A stretch of 64,000 nucleotides of DNA from Balnearium lithotrophicum (lineage in GTDB: Bacteria; Aquificota; Aquificia; Desulfurobacteriales; Desulfurobacteriaceae): positions 1 to 64,000 of the forward strand of contig NZ_FXTM01000003.1 in the NCBI RefSeq assembly GCF_900182585.1, written 5' to 3'. Numbering within the stretch: the first letter of the stretch is position 1; each line of letters starts with the position of its first letter. The notes beneath the pieces were generated by a model. It searched no databases. It was not told where the DNA came from and saw nothing but the letters and a program-made list of their open reading frames with translations. This document shows positions 23,759 to 33,096 of the stretch, in pieces. The position numbers and the translations under genes are program-made.

Positions 23759-25399
23759 ATGAAATTTTTAAAGCAAGTCTTATACCTTTTTATAATACCT
23801 ACAATAATTGGTATCTTAGGTGGTTTTTCAGCTATACTGTTCAGAAAATTAATAAAGCTTAGCAATGTAATTTTTAATCTCTTCTCAGGAAACAACAGTA
23901 TATATTACGTTATTCTTATGCCCTTTGTATTTCTTTTTACCTACACCGTGTCCAGAAAACTCTTAGTTTCTCCAGAGAATGTAACTATTGATGAGATTGC
24001 TAAAAAGATATCCGTCGAGAAAGGCGGATTCAACATCAAAAAAGGACTGTTGGTTTTAGGATTGACCTCCTTTAATATCGGTTTTGGCGTTCCTGTAGGA
24101 CGTGAAGGTCCGATTGCCAAGTTGGGGGGAGTTCTCTCAGAGCTCTTTTCAAAGGTATTTAAAATCGACAGAATCCACCTTCCAATATACCTAACCTGCG
24201 GTGTTTCATCGGCTCTATCTGCAACATTTAATGCACCAATAGCTGCAGTCTTATTTGGAATTGAAATTGTTTTAGGAAAGATAAACAGCTATATAATTAT
24301 TCCACTTGTTATCTCTTCAAGTGTTGCAACCCTTATTTCAAGGAAATTTTTAGGAAATTTCACAGCTTTCTACGTTCCAAAACTTTCTTTTCAGGACTCT
24401 GAAATCCCGCTATTTTTAGTAATTAGTTTTCTCTCAGCATTAATGTCTATTTTATTCTTCTTCCTCCTTGAATTTTTCTCATTCTTTCGCATCAGATACA
24501 GAAAACTTTGGGGAAAAATCTCGTTTATATTTGGATTTTTGGTTGGTCTTCTCATATACATCTACCCTGAAATTGCCGGAGTCGGTTATAGTTCTGTAAC
24601 TAAACTCTTTCAGAATGGTTTTTCCCCAGATAGGGCTCTTGAAGTTTTCATTTCAAAATTTTTAGCCGTTGTTCTCTCCTTTGGAAGTGGAGTGTTTGGA
24701 GGTCTTCTTGCTCCCTCTATATTCATGGGTTCATTCTTGGGCTATTTTATCGGAGATTTTTCCCAGTTTGACCCAAGGGTATTTGCTCTCGTCGGCTCGG
24801 CTGCCTTTCTAAGTGGAATTTCAAGGGCCCCTTTTCGTTCTACTCTCATAATAGTTGAACTAACTCACAACTATCAGCTTGTAATTCCAACCCTTCTTAC
24901 TTCTGTCCTGACAAACTACTTCATTGGAAGTTTTAACGAAACGTCCCTTCTAAAGAGAGCTCTCCTTCACAGGGGAGTGAAGATTGATGAGCTATTGAAA
25001 TCGAGATTAAGGAGTTTAAACGTTAAAGAATTTATAAAACCTGTAAAACCTGTTTATGAGACATCCCATATAAGTTACGTTCTCAAGAGATTTTTAAACG
25101 ATGAAGTTAGATATCTGCCCGTTGTCAAATCACCTAAGGATAGAACTTTAGTTGGAATAGTTTCTGTTAGAGACTTAGAACTTGCAGCAATAGAGGAACA
25201 AACAAACCTTTATGTAAAAGAAATAATGACACCAGAACCTTTTGTCCTAACCCTTAACTCCCCGCCGGAAGAAATCCTAAAAGTGGTTGCTCTATTCGAA
25301 GTTGGCCAGATACCAGTAGTCGATAGTTCTGAAAGGTACGTTGGAATGTTTGATGTAAATAAATTTCTAAAAAAGATAATAATTCAAACCAATTTTTAG
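23759..25399 (+). CDS. ClC-family chloride channel/transporter with CBS pair
   Basis: 546 residues: about ten membrane helices (1-420) and two CBS domains at the C-terminus (VKEFIKPVKPVYETSHISYV; VKEIMTPEPFVLTLNSPPEE). The selectivity-filter block VPVGREGPIAKLGG contains the gating glutamate, and GVFGGLLAPSIFMGSFLG is the GxFxP region; the N-terminal GSGIP block is not recognisable. CBS domains suggest control by adenine nucleotides. Whether it is a channel or a H+/Cl- (or fluoride) antiporter is not clear. A second, only distantly similar ClC lies at 47759. Confidence 0.88.
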   Translation: MKFLKQVLYLFIIPTIIGILGGFSAILFRKLIKLSNVIFNLFSGNNSIYYVILMPFVFLFTYTVSRKLLVSPENVTIDEIAKKISVEKGGFNIKKGLLVLGLTSFNIGFGVPVGREGPIAKLGGVLSELFSKVFKIDRIHLPIYLTCGVSSALSATFNAPIAAVLFGIEIVLGKINSYIIIPLVISSSVATLISRKFLGNFTAFYVPKLSFQDSEIPLFLVISFLSALMSILFFFLLEFFSFFRIRYRKLWGKISFIFGFLVGLLIYIYPEIAGVGYSSVTKLFQNGFSPDRALEVFISKFLAVVLSFGSGVFGGLLAPSIFMGSFLGYFIGDFSQFDPRVFALVGSAAFLSGISRAPFRSTLIIVELTHNYQLVIPTLLTSVLTNYFIGSFNETSLLKRALLHRGVKIDELLKSRLRSLNVKEFIKPVKPVYETSHISYVLKRFLNDEVRYLPVVKSPKDRTLVGIVSVRDLELAAIEEQTNLYVKEIMTPEPFVLTLNSPPEEILKVVALFEVGQIPVVDSSERYVGMFDVNKFLKKIIIQTNF

Positions 25400-25434
25400 T
25401 AAAATCTCCTTTACTCACTTTGGGGGTGAAAAAG

Positions 25435-26952
25435 ATGCTCTTTAAGAAACCTCAGGTTGCATTCTATCCTTTCATGGTATTAAGGGACGACTATAGGTGC
25501 GTAAGGTGTAAATCATGTGTTGACCAGTGCTCCTTTGATGCAACTTACTACGATGAAGACCTTGATATGATAATGAACCACCACGAAAACTGCGTAAATT
25601 GTAAAAGGTGTGAGGCATTCTGTCCTACTGATGCTATTAAAGTTGTCAAAAATCCTTCGACATTTCACCCTGATGCCAACTGGACTCCCGAAGCTATAAG
25701 GGATGTTCACGTTCAGATGTTAACGGGAGCAGTGATTCTCACCTCAACAGGAAACGATAAGCCGATTAAAAACTACTTTGACCACCTCCTCCTTGATGCC
25801 TGTCAAGTTACAAACCCACCAATTGATCCTCTAAGGGAACCTATGGAACTTAAAACGTTTGTAGGAAGAAAAACTGACCAGTTAGAGTTTGACAAGGATG
25901 GAGTTTCAATCAAGACAACGATAGGTAAACAGCTTGAGCTTGAAATTCCCGTTATGTTTTCTGCAATGTCCTACGGGTCAATTAACTTAAACCTTCAAAA
26001 GGCCATGGCAATGGCATGCAGGGAGTTTGGAACGTACTGGAATACGGGGGAAGGAGGACTCCATAAATCCCTTAGGGAGTTCAAGGACCACACAATTGTT
26101 CAGGTAGCTTCAGGTAGATTCGGAGTTGACCTTGAGTACCTTGAAACCTCAGCTGCAATTGAAATTAAAATTGGTCAGGGGGCAAAGCCCGGAATCGGTG
26201 GGCACCTTCCGGGGGAGAAGGTTAACGAGGGAATTGCAGAGACGAGGATGATTCCCGTTGGTTCAGACGCCATATCTCCTGCTCCACACCACGACATTTA
26301 CTCCATTGAGGATTTGAGGCAGCTCATATATGCATTGAAGGAGGCAACAAACTACGAAAAGCCTGTTTTTGTAAAGATAGCTGCAGTCCATAACGTTGCT
26401 GCAATTGCCTGCGGTATTGCCCATGCTGGGGCTGATGCTATAGCAATAGACGGGGTTAGGGGAGGAACTGGAGCTACACCTAAATCCCTCAGGGATCACG
26501 TCGGAATTCCAATAGAGTTAGCCATTGCAGCTGTTGACGATAGATTGAGAAAGGAGGGACTCAGAAATCAAGTTTCCCTCATAGCGGCAGGGGGATTTAG
26601 GAGCGCAGTCGATGTCTTAAAGGCAATTGCCCTCGGAGCTGATGCAGTTTATGCCGGAACACTTGCAAAGATTGCTGCCGGATGTACCCAGTGCCAACAG
26701 TGCCATACAGGAAGGTGTGCTTGGGGAATAACTACGAACAATCCAAAGCTTGCAAAGAGGTTAAATCCTGAAATAGTTGCTGAAAATCTCTACAACCTCT
26801 TGAGGGCTTGGGCTCACGATATTAAGGAGCTCTTAGGAGCGATGGGAATAAACGCCATTGAGTCAATTAAGGGAAACAGACTGAGACTTCGCAGCTGGGG
26901 ACTTACAGAGCAGGAGAATAAAATTTTAGGTGTTTTACCAGCAGGAATGTAG
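25435..26952 (+). CDS. Glutamate synthase, FMN/3Fe-4S catalytic module (archaeal-type)
   Basis: 505 residues from ATG 25435 (GGGGGTG just upstream). Two 4Fe-4S ferredoxin motifs lead (CVRCKSCVDQCSF; CVNCKRCEAFCPT), followed by the FMN-binding glutamate synthase barrel (MFSAMSYGSINLN, GEGGLHKSL, GQGAKPGIGGHLPGEKV, GVRGGTGATP) and the 3Fe-4S loop CTQCQQCHTGRCAWG. It forms glutamate from 2-oxoglutarate and ammonia released by the separate amidotransferase subunit. In typical bacteria this module is the middle of a single ~1500-residue GltB; here it is split as in archaea. The next four genes supply its partners. Confidence 0.92.
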   Translation: MLFKKPQVAFYPFMVLRDDYRCVRCKSCVDQCSFDATYYDEDLDMIMNHHENCVNCKRCEAFCPTDAIKVVKNPSTFHPDANWTPEAIRDVHVQMLTGAVILTSTGNDKPIKNYFDHLLLDACQVTNPPIDPLREPMELKTFVGRKTDQLEFDKDGVSIKTTIGKQLELEIPVMFSAMSYGSINLNLQKAMAMACREFGTYWNTGEGGLHKSLREFKDHTIVQVASGRFGVDLEYLETSAAIEIKIGQGAKPGIGGHLPGEKVNEGIAETRMIPVGSDAISPAPHHDIYSIEDLRQLIYALKEATNYEKPVFVKIAAVHNVAAIACGIAHAGADAIAIDGVRGGTGATPKSLRDHVGIPIELAIAAVDDRLRKEGLRNQVSLIAAGGFRSAVDVLKAIALGADAVYAGTLAKIAAGCTQCQQCHTGRCAWGITTNNPKLAKRLNPEIVAENLYNLLRAWAHDIKELLGAMGINAIESIKGNRLRLRSWGLTEQENKILGVLPAGM

Positions 26953-26957
26953 GAGAG

Positions 26958-27419
26958 GTGAAAATGTCTAAGAAGAGAAAGTTGATGAAGGTTTATCCAA
27001 TAGAGGAAAACTGCATCTCCTGTAGGTACTGTGAGGTTGCCTGTACTATGGTTCACAGTGAAAGCAAGGACCCTGTAAAGGCTTACAAATTGGAGAATCT
27101 ACTTCCAAGGGCCACCGTTGAAGTAAAGGAAGAAGTTTCTCTATCACTCATGTGTCGCCACTGTAAGCATCCTTTCTGTTTTGATGCCTGTATCTCTGGG
27201 GCAATAACGGTTGATAAAAGTGGCAAAGTAAAATTAGATGAAGAAAAGTGTGTTGGTTGTTGGAACTGCGTTCTGGTCTGTCCGTTTGGAGCAGCCCATC
27301 CAATAATTAAAGAGGAGAAGAGGCACTCGTTCAAGTGTGACCTCTGTGAAGATAGGGGATTTCCAGCCTGTGTGGAAGCCTGTCCAAACAGAGCTCTCAT
27401 CTACGACTTTGAGAGGTGA
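26958..27419 (+). CDS. Polyferredoxin-like electron-transfer subunit (four 4Fe-4S)
   Basis: 153 residues with four cysteine groups: CISCRYCEVACTM, CRHCKHPFCFDACIS, CVGCWNCVLVCPFG and CDLCEDRGFPACVEACPN, the pattern of HydN/DmsB-type iron-sulfur subunits. Placed five bases after the catalytic glutamate synthase module and overlapping the FAD oxidoreductase, it probably passes electrons between them. The redox source (NADH, ferredoxin or hydrogen-derived) cannot be read from sequence. Confidence 0.88.
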   Translation: MKMSKKRKLMKVYPIEENCISCRYCEVACTMVHSESKDPVKAYKLENLLPRATVEVKEEVSLSLMCRHCKHPFCFDACISGAITVDKSGKVKLDEEKCVGCWNCVLVCPFGAAHPIIKEEKRHSFKCDLCEDRGFPACVEACPNRALIYDFER

Positions 27420-27424
27420 TTGAG

Positions 27425-28714
27425 ATGAAGTACGTCATTGTTGGAAACAGTGCAGCTGCTATTGGATGTATAACTGGAATAAGAAAGGTGGATAAGGATG
27501 GAGAGATAGTTGTTATCTCCTACGAGGATAAGTGCTACTCAAAGCCTATGATAGCGGACATTTTGGTCGATATCCCTGAGGAAAAGCTTACTTACAGGGA
27601 TAGCTCCTTCTTCGAGGAGAATGGAGTTACCCAAATCTTAGGACACAGAGCGATTAACATAAACACAGAGAGTAAGGTCGTTACTCTGGATTCGAACGAG
27701 ATTGTTCCCTACGATAAACTCCTCATAGCTACTGGAGGAAAGCCCTTTGTTCCTCCAATAAAGGGGAGTAACTTGGAGGGAGTTTTTACGTTTACGGAGC
27801 TCTCCTCAGCAAAGAGATTTAAGGAGTACATAAAGGAAAATAGCGTTGAGAACGTTGTTGTAATAGGTTCAGGATTTATAGGTCTTGAAGTTGCCTACTT
27901 TTTGAGGGAGTTAGGTATAAACGTTAAGGTTGTGGAGCTCCTTGATAGGGTTTTAGCAAGGGCCTTGGATAGGAGGGCTTCTCAGATAGTAGAGAACATG
28001 CTGAGGGAAAAGGGAGTTGAGTTTATTTTCAACAACACGGTTGAAGAGATTATGGGGGATGGAAAAGTAAGCAGTGTAAAGCTTAAGTCGGGGGATGTTC
28101 TGAAAGCTGGTGCTGTTGTTGTTGCAATAGGAGTTAGACCGAACACAGAACTTGCTCAAACTGCCGGAGTTAAAGTAAACAGGGGAATAGAGACTAACGA
28201 TAAAATGGAAACATCTGTTAAGGATATATTCGCAGCCGGTGACTGTATTGAGTGTTTAGACACAGTTGACAATACAAAAAAACTGATTCCGCTCTTTCCT
28301 TTAGCCTTTGAACAGGGATTTATTGCAGGATTAAATATGGCCGGGAAAGGTATGGGATATCTTGGAGGTTTTGTCCTCAACTCCTTGAAGTTCCTGCCAG
28401 TTCCGGTTCTCAATGCTGGTGCAGTTGAACCTACAGATGATTCCTGTGAAGTATTTATTAACGATAAGTTTGAAAAGAAAGGTTTCTACAGAAAGGCTAT
28501 TGTGAGAAACGGCAAGCTCATAGGCTTTATTGCGATAGGAGAAATTGATAGAGTGGGAATTCTTACAAACCTGATTAGACAAAAAGTTGATGTAAGTGAC
28601 TTTAAGGAAAGGTTGGTTGAACTTGATTTTGGACTCGTTGACCTTCCCAAATGGTGGAGAGAGGAAAAACTTAAAAATGATAAAACCGCCTATAAGGATT
28701 GGAGGGCTGTCTAA
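27425..28714 (+). CDS. FAD-dependent pyridine nucleotide-disulfide-type oxidoreductase
   Basis: 429 residues from ATG 27425, preceded by GAGGTGAT. The FAD site is YVIVGNSAAAIGCI, the NAD(P)H site VVVIGSGFIGLEVA, and the FAD-ribityl motif IFAAGDCIE. It lacks a redox-active disulfide, resembling NADH oxidase, NADH:rubredoxin or nitrite reductase FAD subunits. It lies inside the glutamate synthase operon in the place where GltD would be expected, so it most likely reduces the ferredoxin subunit with NAD(P)H. Its stop overlaps the next start (TAATG). Confidence 0.88.
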   Translation: MKYVIVGNSAAAIGCITGIRKVDKDGEIVVISYEDKCYSKPMIADILVDIPEEKLTYRDSSFFEENGVTQILGHRAININTESKVVTLDSNEIVPYDKLLIATGGKPFVPPIKGSNLEGVFTFTELSSAKRFKEYIKENSVENVVVIGSGFIGLEVAYFLRELGINVKVVELLDRVLARALDRRASQIVENMLREKGVEFIFNNTVEEIMGDGKVSSVKLKSGDVLKAGAVVVAIGVRPNTELAQTAGVKVNRGIETNDKMETSVKDIFAAGDCIECLDTVDNTKKLIPLFPLAFEQGFIAGLNMAGKGMGYLGGFVLNSLKFLPVPVLNAGAVEPTDDSCEVFINDKFEKKGFYRKAIVRNGKLIGFIAIGEIDRVGILTNLIRQKVDVSDFKERLVELDFGLVDLPKWWREEKLKNDKTAYKDWRAV

Positions 28715-29838
28715 TGTCTCCTTACTACAGTGAAATGTCGGGATGCGGTTTGGCCGGAATTGTTAACAGAAACGGTGAAAAAATAAGCGGTAAGTTTATC
28801 TACGATTCGATAACCTCTATGAAAGAGCGTGGAAATGGAATGGGGGCAGGTTTTGCCGCCTACGGTATATATCCTGAAATGGCAGACTACTATGCGTTTC
28901 ACGTAATGTTGGACGATTTGGACTACGAAAGTGAAGTAAATACCGTTCTCAACAGGAGTTTTAAAATTGTAAAGAGCGAGATAATACCGACAAAAGAGGT
29001 TCCTTCACTCTACAAGAAAACAAAACCTCCCGTTTTCTATAGGTACTTTGTTGAACCGAGGGATGATGCCCGCTTACCTATGGAGTCTGAGGAGGACTTG
29101 GTAGTAAGAACTGTTATGACAATTAACGAAAAGGTTAAGGGAGCTTACGTAATTTCAAGTGGAAAAAACATGGGAGCCTTTAAGGGTGTAGGACATCCTG
29201 ACGAGATAGGAGACTTTTTTGAAATAAAAGAGTACAAGGGTTACATCTGGCTTGCCCATACCCGATTTCCAACAAACACCCCTGGCTGGTGGGGAGGAGC
29301 TCACCCGTTTACTCTCCTTGATTGGGCAATAGTTCACAACGGTGAGATTACATCTTACGGTACGAACAAAAGGTACGTTGAGATGTACGGTTACAGATGT
29401 ACGCTCTTAACCGATACAGAGGTTGCAGCCTACCTCTTCGATTTACTCTTTAGAAAACATAGACTCCCAATAAGGGCTGTCTTTATGGCTATGGCATCTC
29501 CATTCTGGAAGGACATAGAACACTATAGAGAAACAGGACTTGAAAAGACCTATGAAATGGCAAGGATGATTAGAACTGTTTACTCTTCAGCAATGCTCAA
29601 CGGTCCGTTTGCAATGCTCTTTGCCTTTAAGGATGGGGTTATTGGATTTAACGATAGAATAAAGCTCAGACCCTTTGTTGCTGCAGAAAAGGGAGATACT
29701 GTTTACATGGCTAGTGAAGAATCTGCCATTAGAGTGGTATGCGAGGAACCTGATAGAGTTTGGATGCCAAAGGCCGGGGAGCCTGTTATTGCTCTTTTAA
29801 ACCACTGTAAGGAAGAGGACGTTTGCTACCCTGCTTAA
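28714..29838 (+). CDS. Glutamate synthase amidotransferase module (class II, GltB1-like)
   Basis: 374 residues from ATG 28714, with GGAGG eight bases before. Releases ammonia from glutamine. MSGCGLAGIVNRNGEK holds the nucleophile cysteine at residue 11, so a short propeptide must be removed to expose it. WLAHTRFPTNTPGWWGGAHPF and IVHNGEITSYGTNKRYVE are class II signatures. It is one of three separate glutamate synthase subunits in this operon; the catalytic and GXGXG modules are also split. Confidence 0.92.
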   Translation: MSPYYSEMSGCGLAGIVNRNGEKISGKFIYDSITSMKERGNGMGAGFAAYGIYPEMADYYAFHVMLDDLDYESEVNTVLNRSFKIVKSEIIPTKEVPSLYKKTKPPVFYRYFVEPRDDARLPMESEEDLVVRTVMTINEKVKGAYVISSGKNMGAFKGVGHPDEIGDFFEIKEYKGYIWLAHTRFPTNTPGWWGGAHPFTLLDWAIVHNGEITSYGTNKRYVEMYGYRCTLLTDTEVAAYLFDLLFRKHRLPIRAVFMAMASPFWKDIEHYRETGLEKTYEMARMIRTVYSSAMLNGPFAMLFAFKDGVIGFNDRIKLRPFVAAEKGDTVYMASEESAIRVVCEEPDRVWMPKAGEPVIALLNHCKEEDVCYPA

Positions 29839-29848
29839 GGAGTGAACC

Positions 29849-30643
29849 ATGAAGGTAAAGGCTATTTCAGATGGGATTTACGAAATAGAGTGTGGAAATG
29901 TTCACTACAGAGAGGTGAATAAAAAGGTAAAGGAGCTCGTTAACAAAGGAGCAAAGAAGGTCATTCTTAAGGAAGTCTACGGTCAGAGGTACATAGGAAC
30001 TGGAATAAAGGAGAACGTAAAGATAGAAGTTTACGGAACTGCCGGAAACGACCTTGGAATTTTCCTATACGGTCCTGAAATTGAGGTTTTTGGAAATGCC
30101 CAAGACGGTGTTGGAAATACTATGAGGACAGGGAAGATTGTTGTTCGTGGCCATGCAGGGGACGTCTGCGGTTACGGTATGAGGGGAGGTAAGGTCTACA
30201 TAGAGGGAGATGTCGGTTACAGGGTTGGAATACACATGAAGGGATACAAGAACCTTGTTCCAACTTTTATAGTAGGTGGAAAGGCTGGAAACTTCTTCGG
30301 TGAGTACATGGCCGGTGGAATACTGATACTTCTTGGTCTTAACAGAAAACCAGGAGAGGATATAGTGGGAGATTACTGTGCAACAGGAATGCACGGTGGG
30401 GTTATATTTGTTAGGGGAGAAGTTCCAAAGAGATTTTTGGGAAGGGAAGTAAAGGTTTTTGAACCGGACGTAAAGGACTTAAAACTCCTTACTGATGAGT
30501 TAAAGGGATTTTCAGAGGCCTTTAACATACCAGTAGAGGAAATACTATCAGAGCCCTTTACAAAGATAGTTCCCGTCAGTGCAAGGCCTTACGGAAGGAT
30601 GTACGCCCACAGGTGGGGGATTGCAACGGGAATAATTAAGTAG
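29849..30643 (+). CDS. Glutamate synthase GXGXG structural module (GltB3-like)
   Basis: 264 residues built of repeated G-x-x-G-x-x-x-G beta-helix turns, for example [44 protein letters not shown] and [15 protein letters not shown]. This matches the C-terminal domain of bacterial GltB, which scaffolds the catalytic domains, and the separate archaeal subunit. It follows the amidotransferase gene by ten bases. Formylmethanofuran dehydrogenase subunit C has similar repeats, but context settles the assignment. Confidence 0.92.
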   Translation: MKVKAISDGIYEIECGNVHYREVNKKVKELVNKGAKKVILKEVYGQRYIGTGIKENVKIEVYGTAGNDLGIFLYGPEIEVFGNAQDGVGNTMRTGKIVVRGHAGDVCGYGMRGGKVYIEGDVGYRVGIHMKGYKNLVPTFIVGGKAGNFFGEYMAGGILILLGLNRKPGEDIVGDYCATGMHGGVIFVRGEVPKRFLGREVKVFEPDVKDLKLLTDELKGFSEAFNIPVEEILSEPFTKIVPVSARPYGRMYAHRWGIATGIIK

Positions 30644-30657
30644 TTTGGAGGTTAAGT

Positions 30658-31863
30658 TTGTACAGTTATCCTGATGTTAGAGGTAAATTTGGAGAATTTG
30701 GGGGAAAGTACGTTCCTGAAACTTTAATGGCTGCCCTATCTGAATTAGAGGAGGGGTACAGGAGAATTAAGGATGACCCTGAATTTCAGGAAGAGTTTCA
30801 AAATCTACTAAAAGTTTACGTTGGAAGACCTACTCCCCTTCAGTTTGCAAAGGGATTTTCAGAGTACTTAGGAAATGGTATTAAGGTTTATCTAAAGAGA
30901 GAGGACTTAAACCATACAGGAGCACATAAGATAAACAATGCCTTAGGCCAGGCTCTCCTTGCAAAGAGGTTGGGAAAGAGAAGGATAATTGCAGAAACTG
31001 GAGCTGGACAACACGGGGTTGCAACTGCAACGGCCTGCGCATTTTTGGGACTCGAGTGCATTGTATACATGGGAGAGGAGGACGTTCGCAGGCAGGCGCT
31101 GAATGTTTTCAGGATGGAACTCCTTGGAGCAAAAGTTGAGGTCGTTAAAAGCGGAAGCAGGACGCTTAAAGATGCAGTTAACGAGGCCATAAGGGATTGG
31201 GTTACAAACGTTAGAACAACTCACTACATAATAGGTTCAGCTGTAGGTCCCCACCCCTACCCAATGATGGTGAGGGACTTTCAGTCTGTTATTGGAAAGG
31301 AGGCAAAGTCTCAGATTTTAGAGGCTGAGGGAAGGTATCCTGACTTGATAGTTGCCTGTGTTGGTGGTGGTAGTAATGCAATTGGAATATTTTATCCATT
31401 CGTTGAGAATGAGGATGTTGAGCTTGTAGGTGTTGAAGCGGGAGGATACGGCTTGGACACTGACAAGCACGCTGCAACTCTATGTAGGGGTAAAGTTGGA
31501 GTTTTCCACGGGGCAAAGTCCTACCTTCTTCAAACAGAGGATGGTCAGGTAACACCAACTCACTCAGTTTCGGCAGGACTTGACTATCCCGGTGTAGGTC
31601 CAGAACACTCTCTACTAAAGGAGATTGGTAGGGCAACGTACGATGCGGTAACTGACGATGAGGCTTTAAAGGCCTTTCAAATTCTTTCAAAGACTGAGGG
31701 AATTATTCCTGCCCTTGAGAGTTCCCATGCGGTTGCATGGGTAATAAAGAACAAGGATAAACTAAGGGACAAGTTGATTATTATCAACCTTTCAGGAAGG
31801 GGAGACAAGGACGTATCCCAGGTAAAGGATATTCTTGAAGAGAGAAAAGAGCTAAGAATATGA
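30658..31863 (+). CDS. trpB: Tryptophan synthase beta chain
   Basis: 401 residues; joins indole and serine using [22 protein letters not shown] carries the PLP lysine, [18 protein letters not shown] and [16 protein letters not shown] the phosphate-binding glycine loop, [17 protein letters not shown] the serine/indole region. It is the classical TrpB1 form. The start is TTG 30658 after GGAGG. It stands downstream of the glutamate synthase genes without trpA or other trp genes, and its stop overlaps the next start by 4 bases. Confidence 0.95.
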   Translation: MYSYPDVRGKFGEFGGKYVPETLMAALSELEEGYRRIKDDPEFQEEFQNLLKVYVGRPTPLQFAKGFSEYLGNGIKVYLKREDLNHTGAHKINNALGQALLAKRLGKRRIIAETGAGQHGVATATACAFLGLECIVYMGEEDVRRQALNVFRMELLGAKVEVVKSGSRTLKDAVNEAIRDWVTNVRTTHYIIGSAVGPHPYPMMVRDFQSVIGKEAKSQILEAEGRYPDLIVACVGGGSNAIGIFYPFVENEDVELVGVEAGGYGLDTDKHAATLCRGKVGVFHGAKSYLLQTEDGQVTPTHSVSAGLDYPGVGPEHSLLKEIGRATYDAVTDDEALKAFQILSKTEGIIPALESSHAVAWVIKNKDKLRDKLIIINLSGRGDKDVSQVKDILEERKELRI

Positions 31864-33077
31864 GGGATGATTTAACAGGTCTTCCTTCCAGAAAGGCATT
31901 CTTCTCCAAGCTCCTTTCTATAGAAGAGGGGACTTCTGTCACAGTTCTCCTTATAGATATCGATAATTTTCGTTTTGTTAACTTCACTTACGGTTATAGA
32001 ATAGGTGACCTTATTTTAAAATCTGCATCCTCTTACTTTAAGAAAATTTTAGGTTATCACTTTAAAAATGTATATGTAGCAAGGACTGGAGCCAACCAAT
32101 TTGGAGTACTGATATTTAATGATGTTCCTGTGGTTAGAATAGAGGAAGTTTTTAAAAGGTATCTTCACTTTGTTGAATTTAGATTAAACGCAGATTCTGT
32201 AAGAATTACTAACAGTGTAGGTGTTAGTAGTGGTAACGTTAACTATGAAAAAGTGTTTCTTGAGGCAGAAGAGGCACTTTTTGAGGCCAAAAACCTAAAA
32301 AATACATTAGTAACCCATGAAAACTTTAAGTTTAAGGACTTTGAAAAATTCAAAAGAACGAGGGAGAAGTTAATCAAGGCTATTAGGGATTCGGGAGTAG
32401 TTCCGTACTTTCAACCGATAGTATCCCTCAGAACAGGAGAAATTTTCGGTTATGAAGTGCTGTCAAGAATTTTTGTGGATGGAGAACTATTAAGGGGGGA
32501 TTACGTTTTTGCAGTAGCAGATTCTTTAGCTTTAACTCCAGATATCGATAAGCAGCTTTTTTTAAAAGCAATAAATTTCTTTAGCGATTACAAACTCTTC
32601 TTTAACTTATCTATGAAATACTTTTTCCGTGAATTAAACAACATATTCCAAATTACAAAACAACACTCTCTCGACCTATCAAATGTGATTTTTGAAATCA
32701 CAGAGTCTCAAAGAATTGTTCAGGAAGGAACTGCTGTAACACTATTCAAGATGTTTAAGGAGTTTAACGCTAAAGTAGCAGTTGATGACTTTGGAGCCGG
32801 ATATTCAAACTTTATGTATCTAAAAAAGTTTCCTGCAGATGTTCTTAAAATAGATGGAGCATTCATTAGAAATTCAAAGAACGATATAAGGGATTTAACA
32901 ATTGTCAAGTCGATAGTTCAAGTTGCCAGAGCTTTTAAACTTCGTAGTTTGGCCGAATTTATTGAAGATGAGGAAACTTATAGACTTATGAAGGAAGTAG
33001 GAGTTTCTTTAGGACAAGGTTACTTTATAGGTAAGCCTGAACCTGAACCTAAAAAAATAAAAATAGAGTTAAATTAG
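31860..33077 (+). CDS. GGDEF-EAL protein with degenerate cyclase site, probable c-di-GMP phosphodiesterase
   Basis: 405 residues. The N-terminal GGDEF-like domain begins [17 protein letters not shown] and has [12 protein letters not shown], but the active loop reads [10 protein letters not shown], so cyclase activity is unlikely. The EAL domain keeps most catalytic residues: GYEVLSRI (EVL for EAL), [47 protein letters not shown] and [10 protein letters not shown]. No sensor or membrane segment is visible. It overlaps the trpB stop (4 bases), so translation is coupled to a biosynthetic gene. A hairpin terminator starts at its stop codon. Confidence 0.85.
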   Translation: MRDDLTGLPSRKAFFSKLLSIEEGTSVTVLLIDIDNFRFVNFTYGYRIGDLILKSASSYFKKILGYHFKNVYVARTGANQFGVLIFNDVPVVRIEEVFKRYLHFVEFRLNADSVRITNSVGVSSGNVNYEKVFLEAEEALFEAKNLKNTLVTHENFKFKDFEKFKRTREKLIKAIRDSGVVPYFQPIVSLRTGEIFGYEVLSRIFVDGELLRGDYVFAVADSLALTPDIDKQLFLKAINFFSDYKLFFNLSMKYFFRELNNIFQITKQHSLDLSNVIFEITESQRIVQEGTAVTLFKMFKEFNAKVAVDDFGAGYSNFMYLKKFPADVLKIDGAFIRNSKNDIRDLTIVKSIVQVARAFKLRSLAEFIEDEETYRLMKEVGVSLGQGYFIGKPEPEPKKIKIELN

Positions 33078-33096
33078 GGGGCAAAGCCCCCTCAAT
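33077..33096. terminator. Terminator shared by the glt-trpB operon and aclBA
   Basis: GGGGGC-AAA-GCCCCC (33077-33091) begins at the last base of the EAL stop codon and ends six bases before the convergent aclA stop. T-rich flanks exist on both sides but are short (TCAATTT on plus, TAATTT on minus), so it may end transcription in both directions. Confidence 0.65.
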
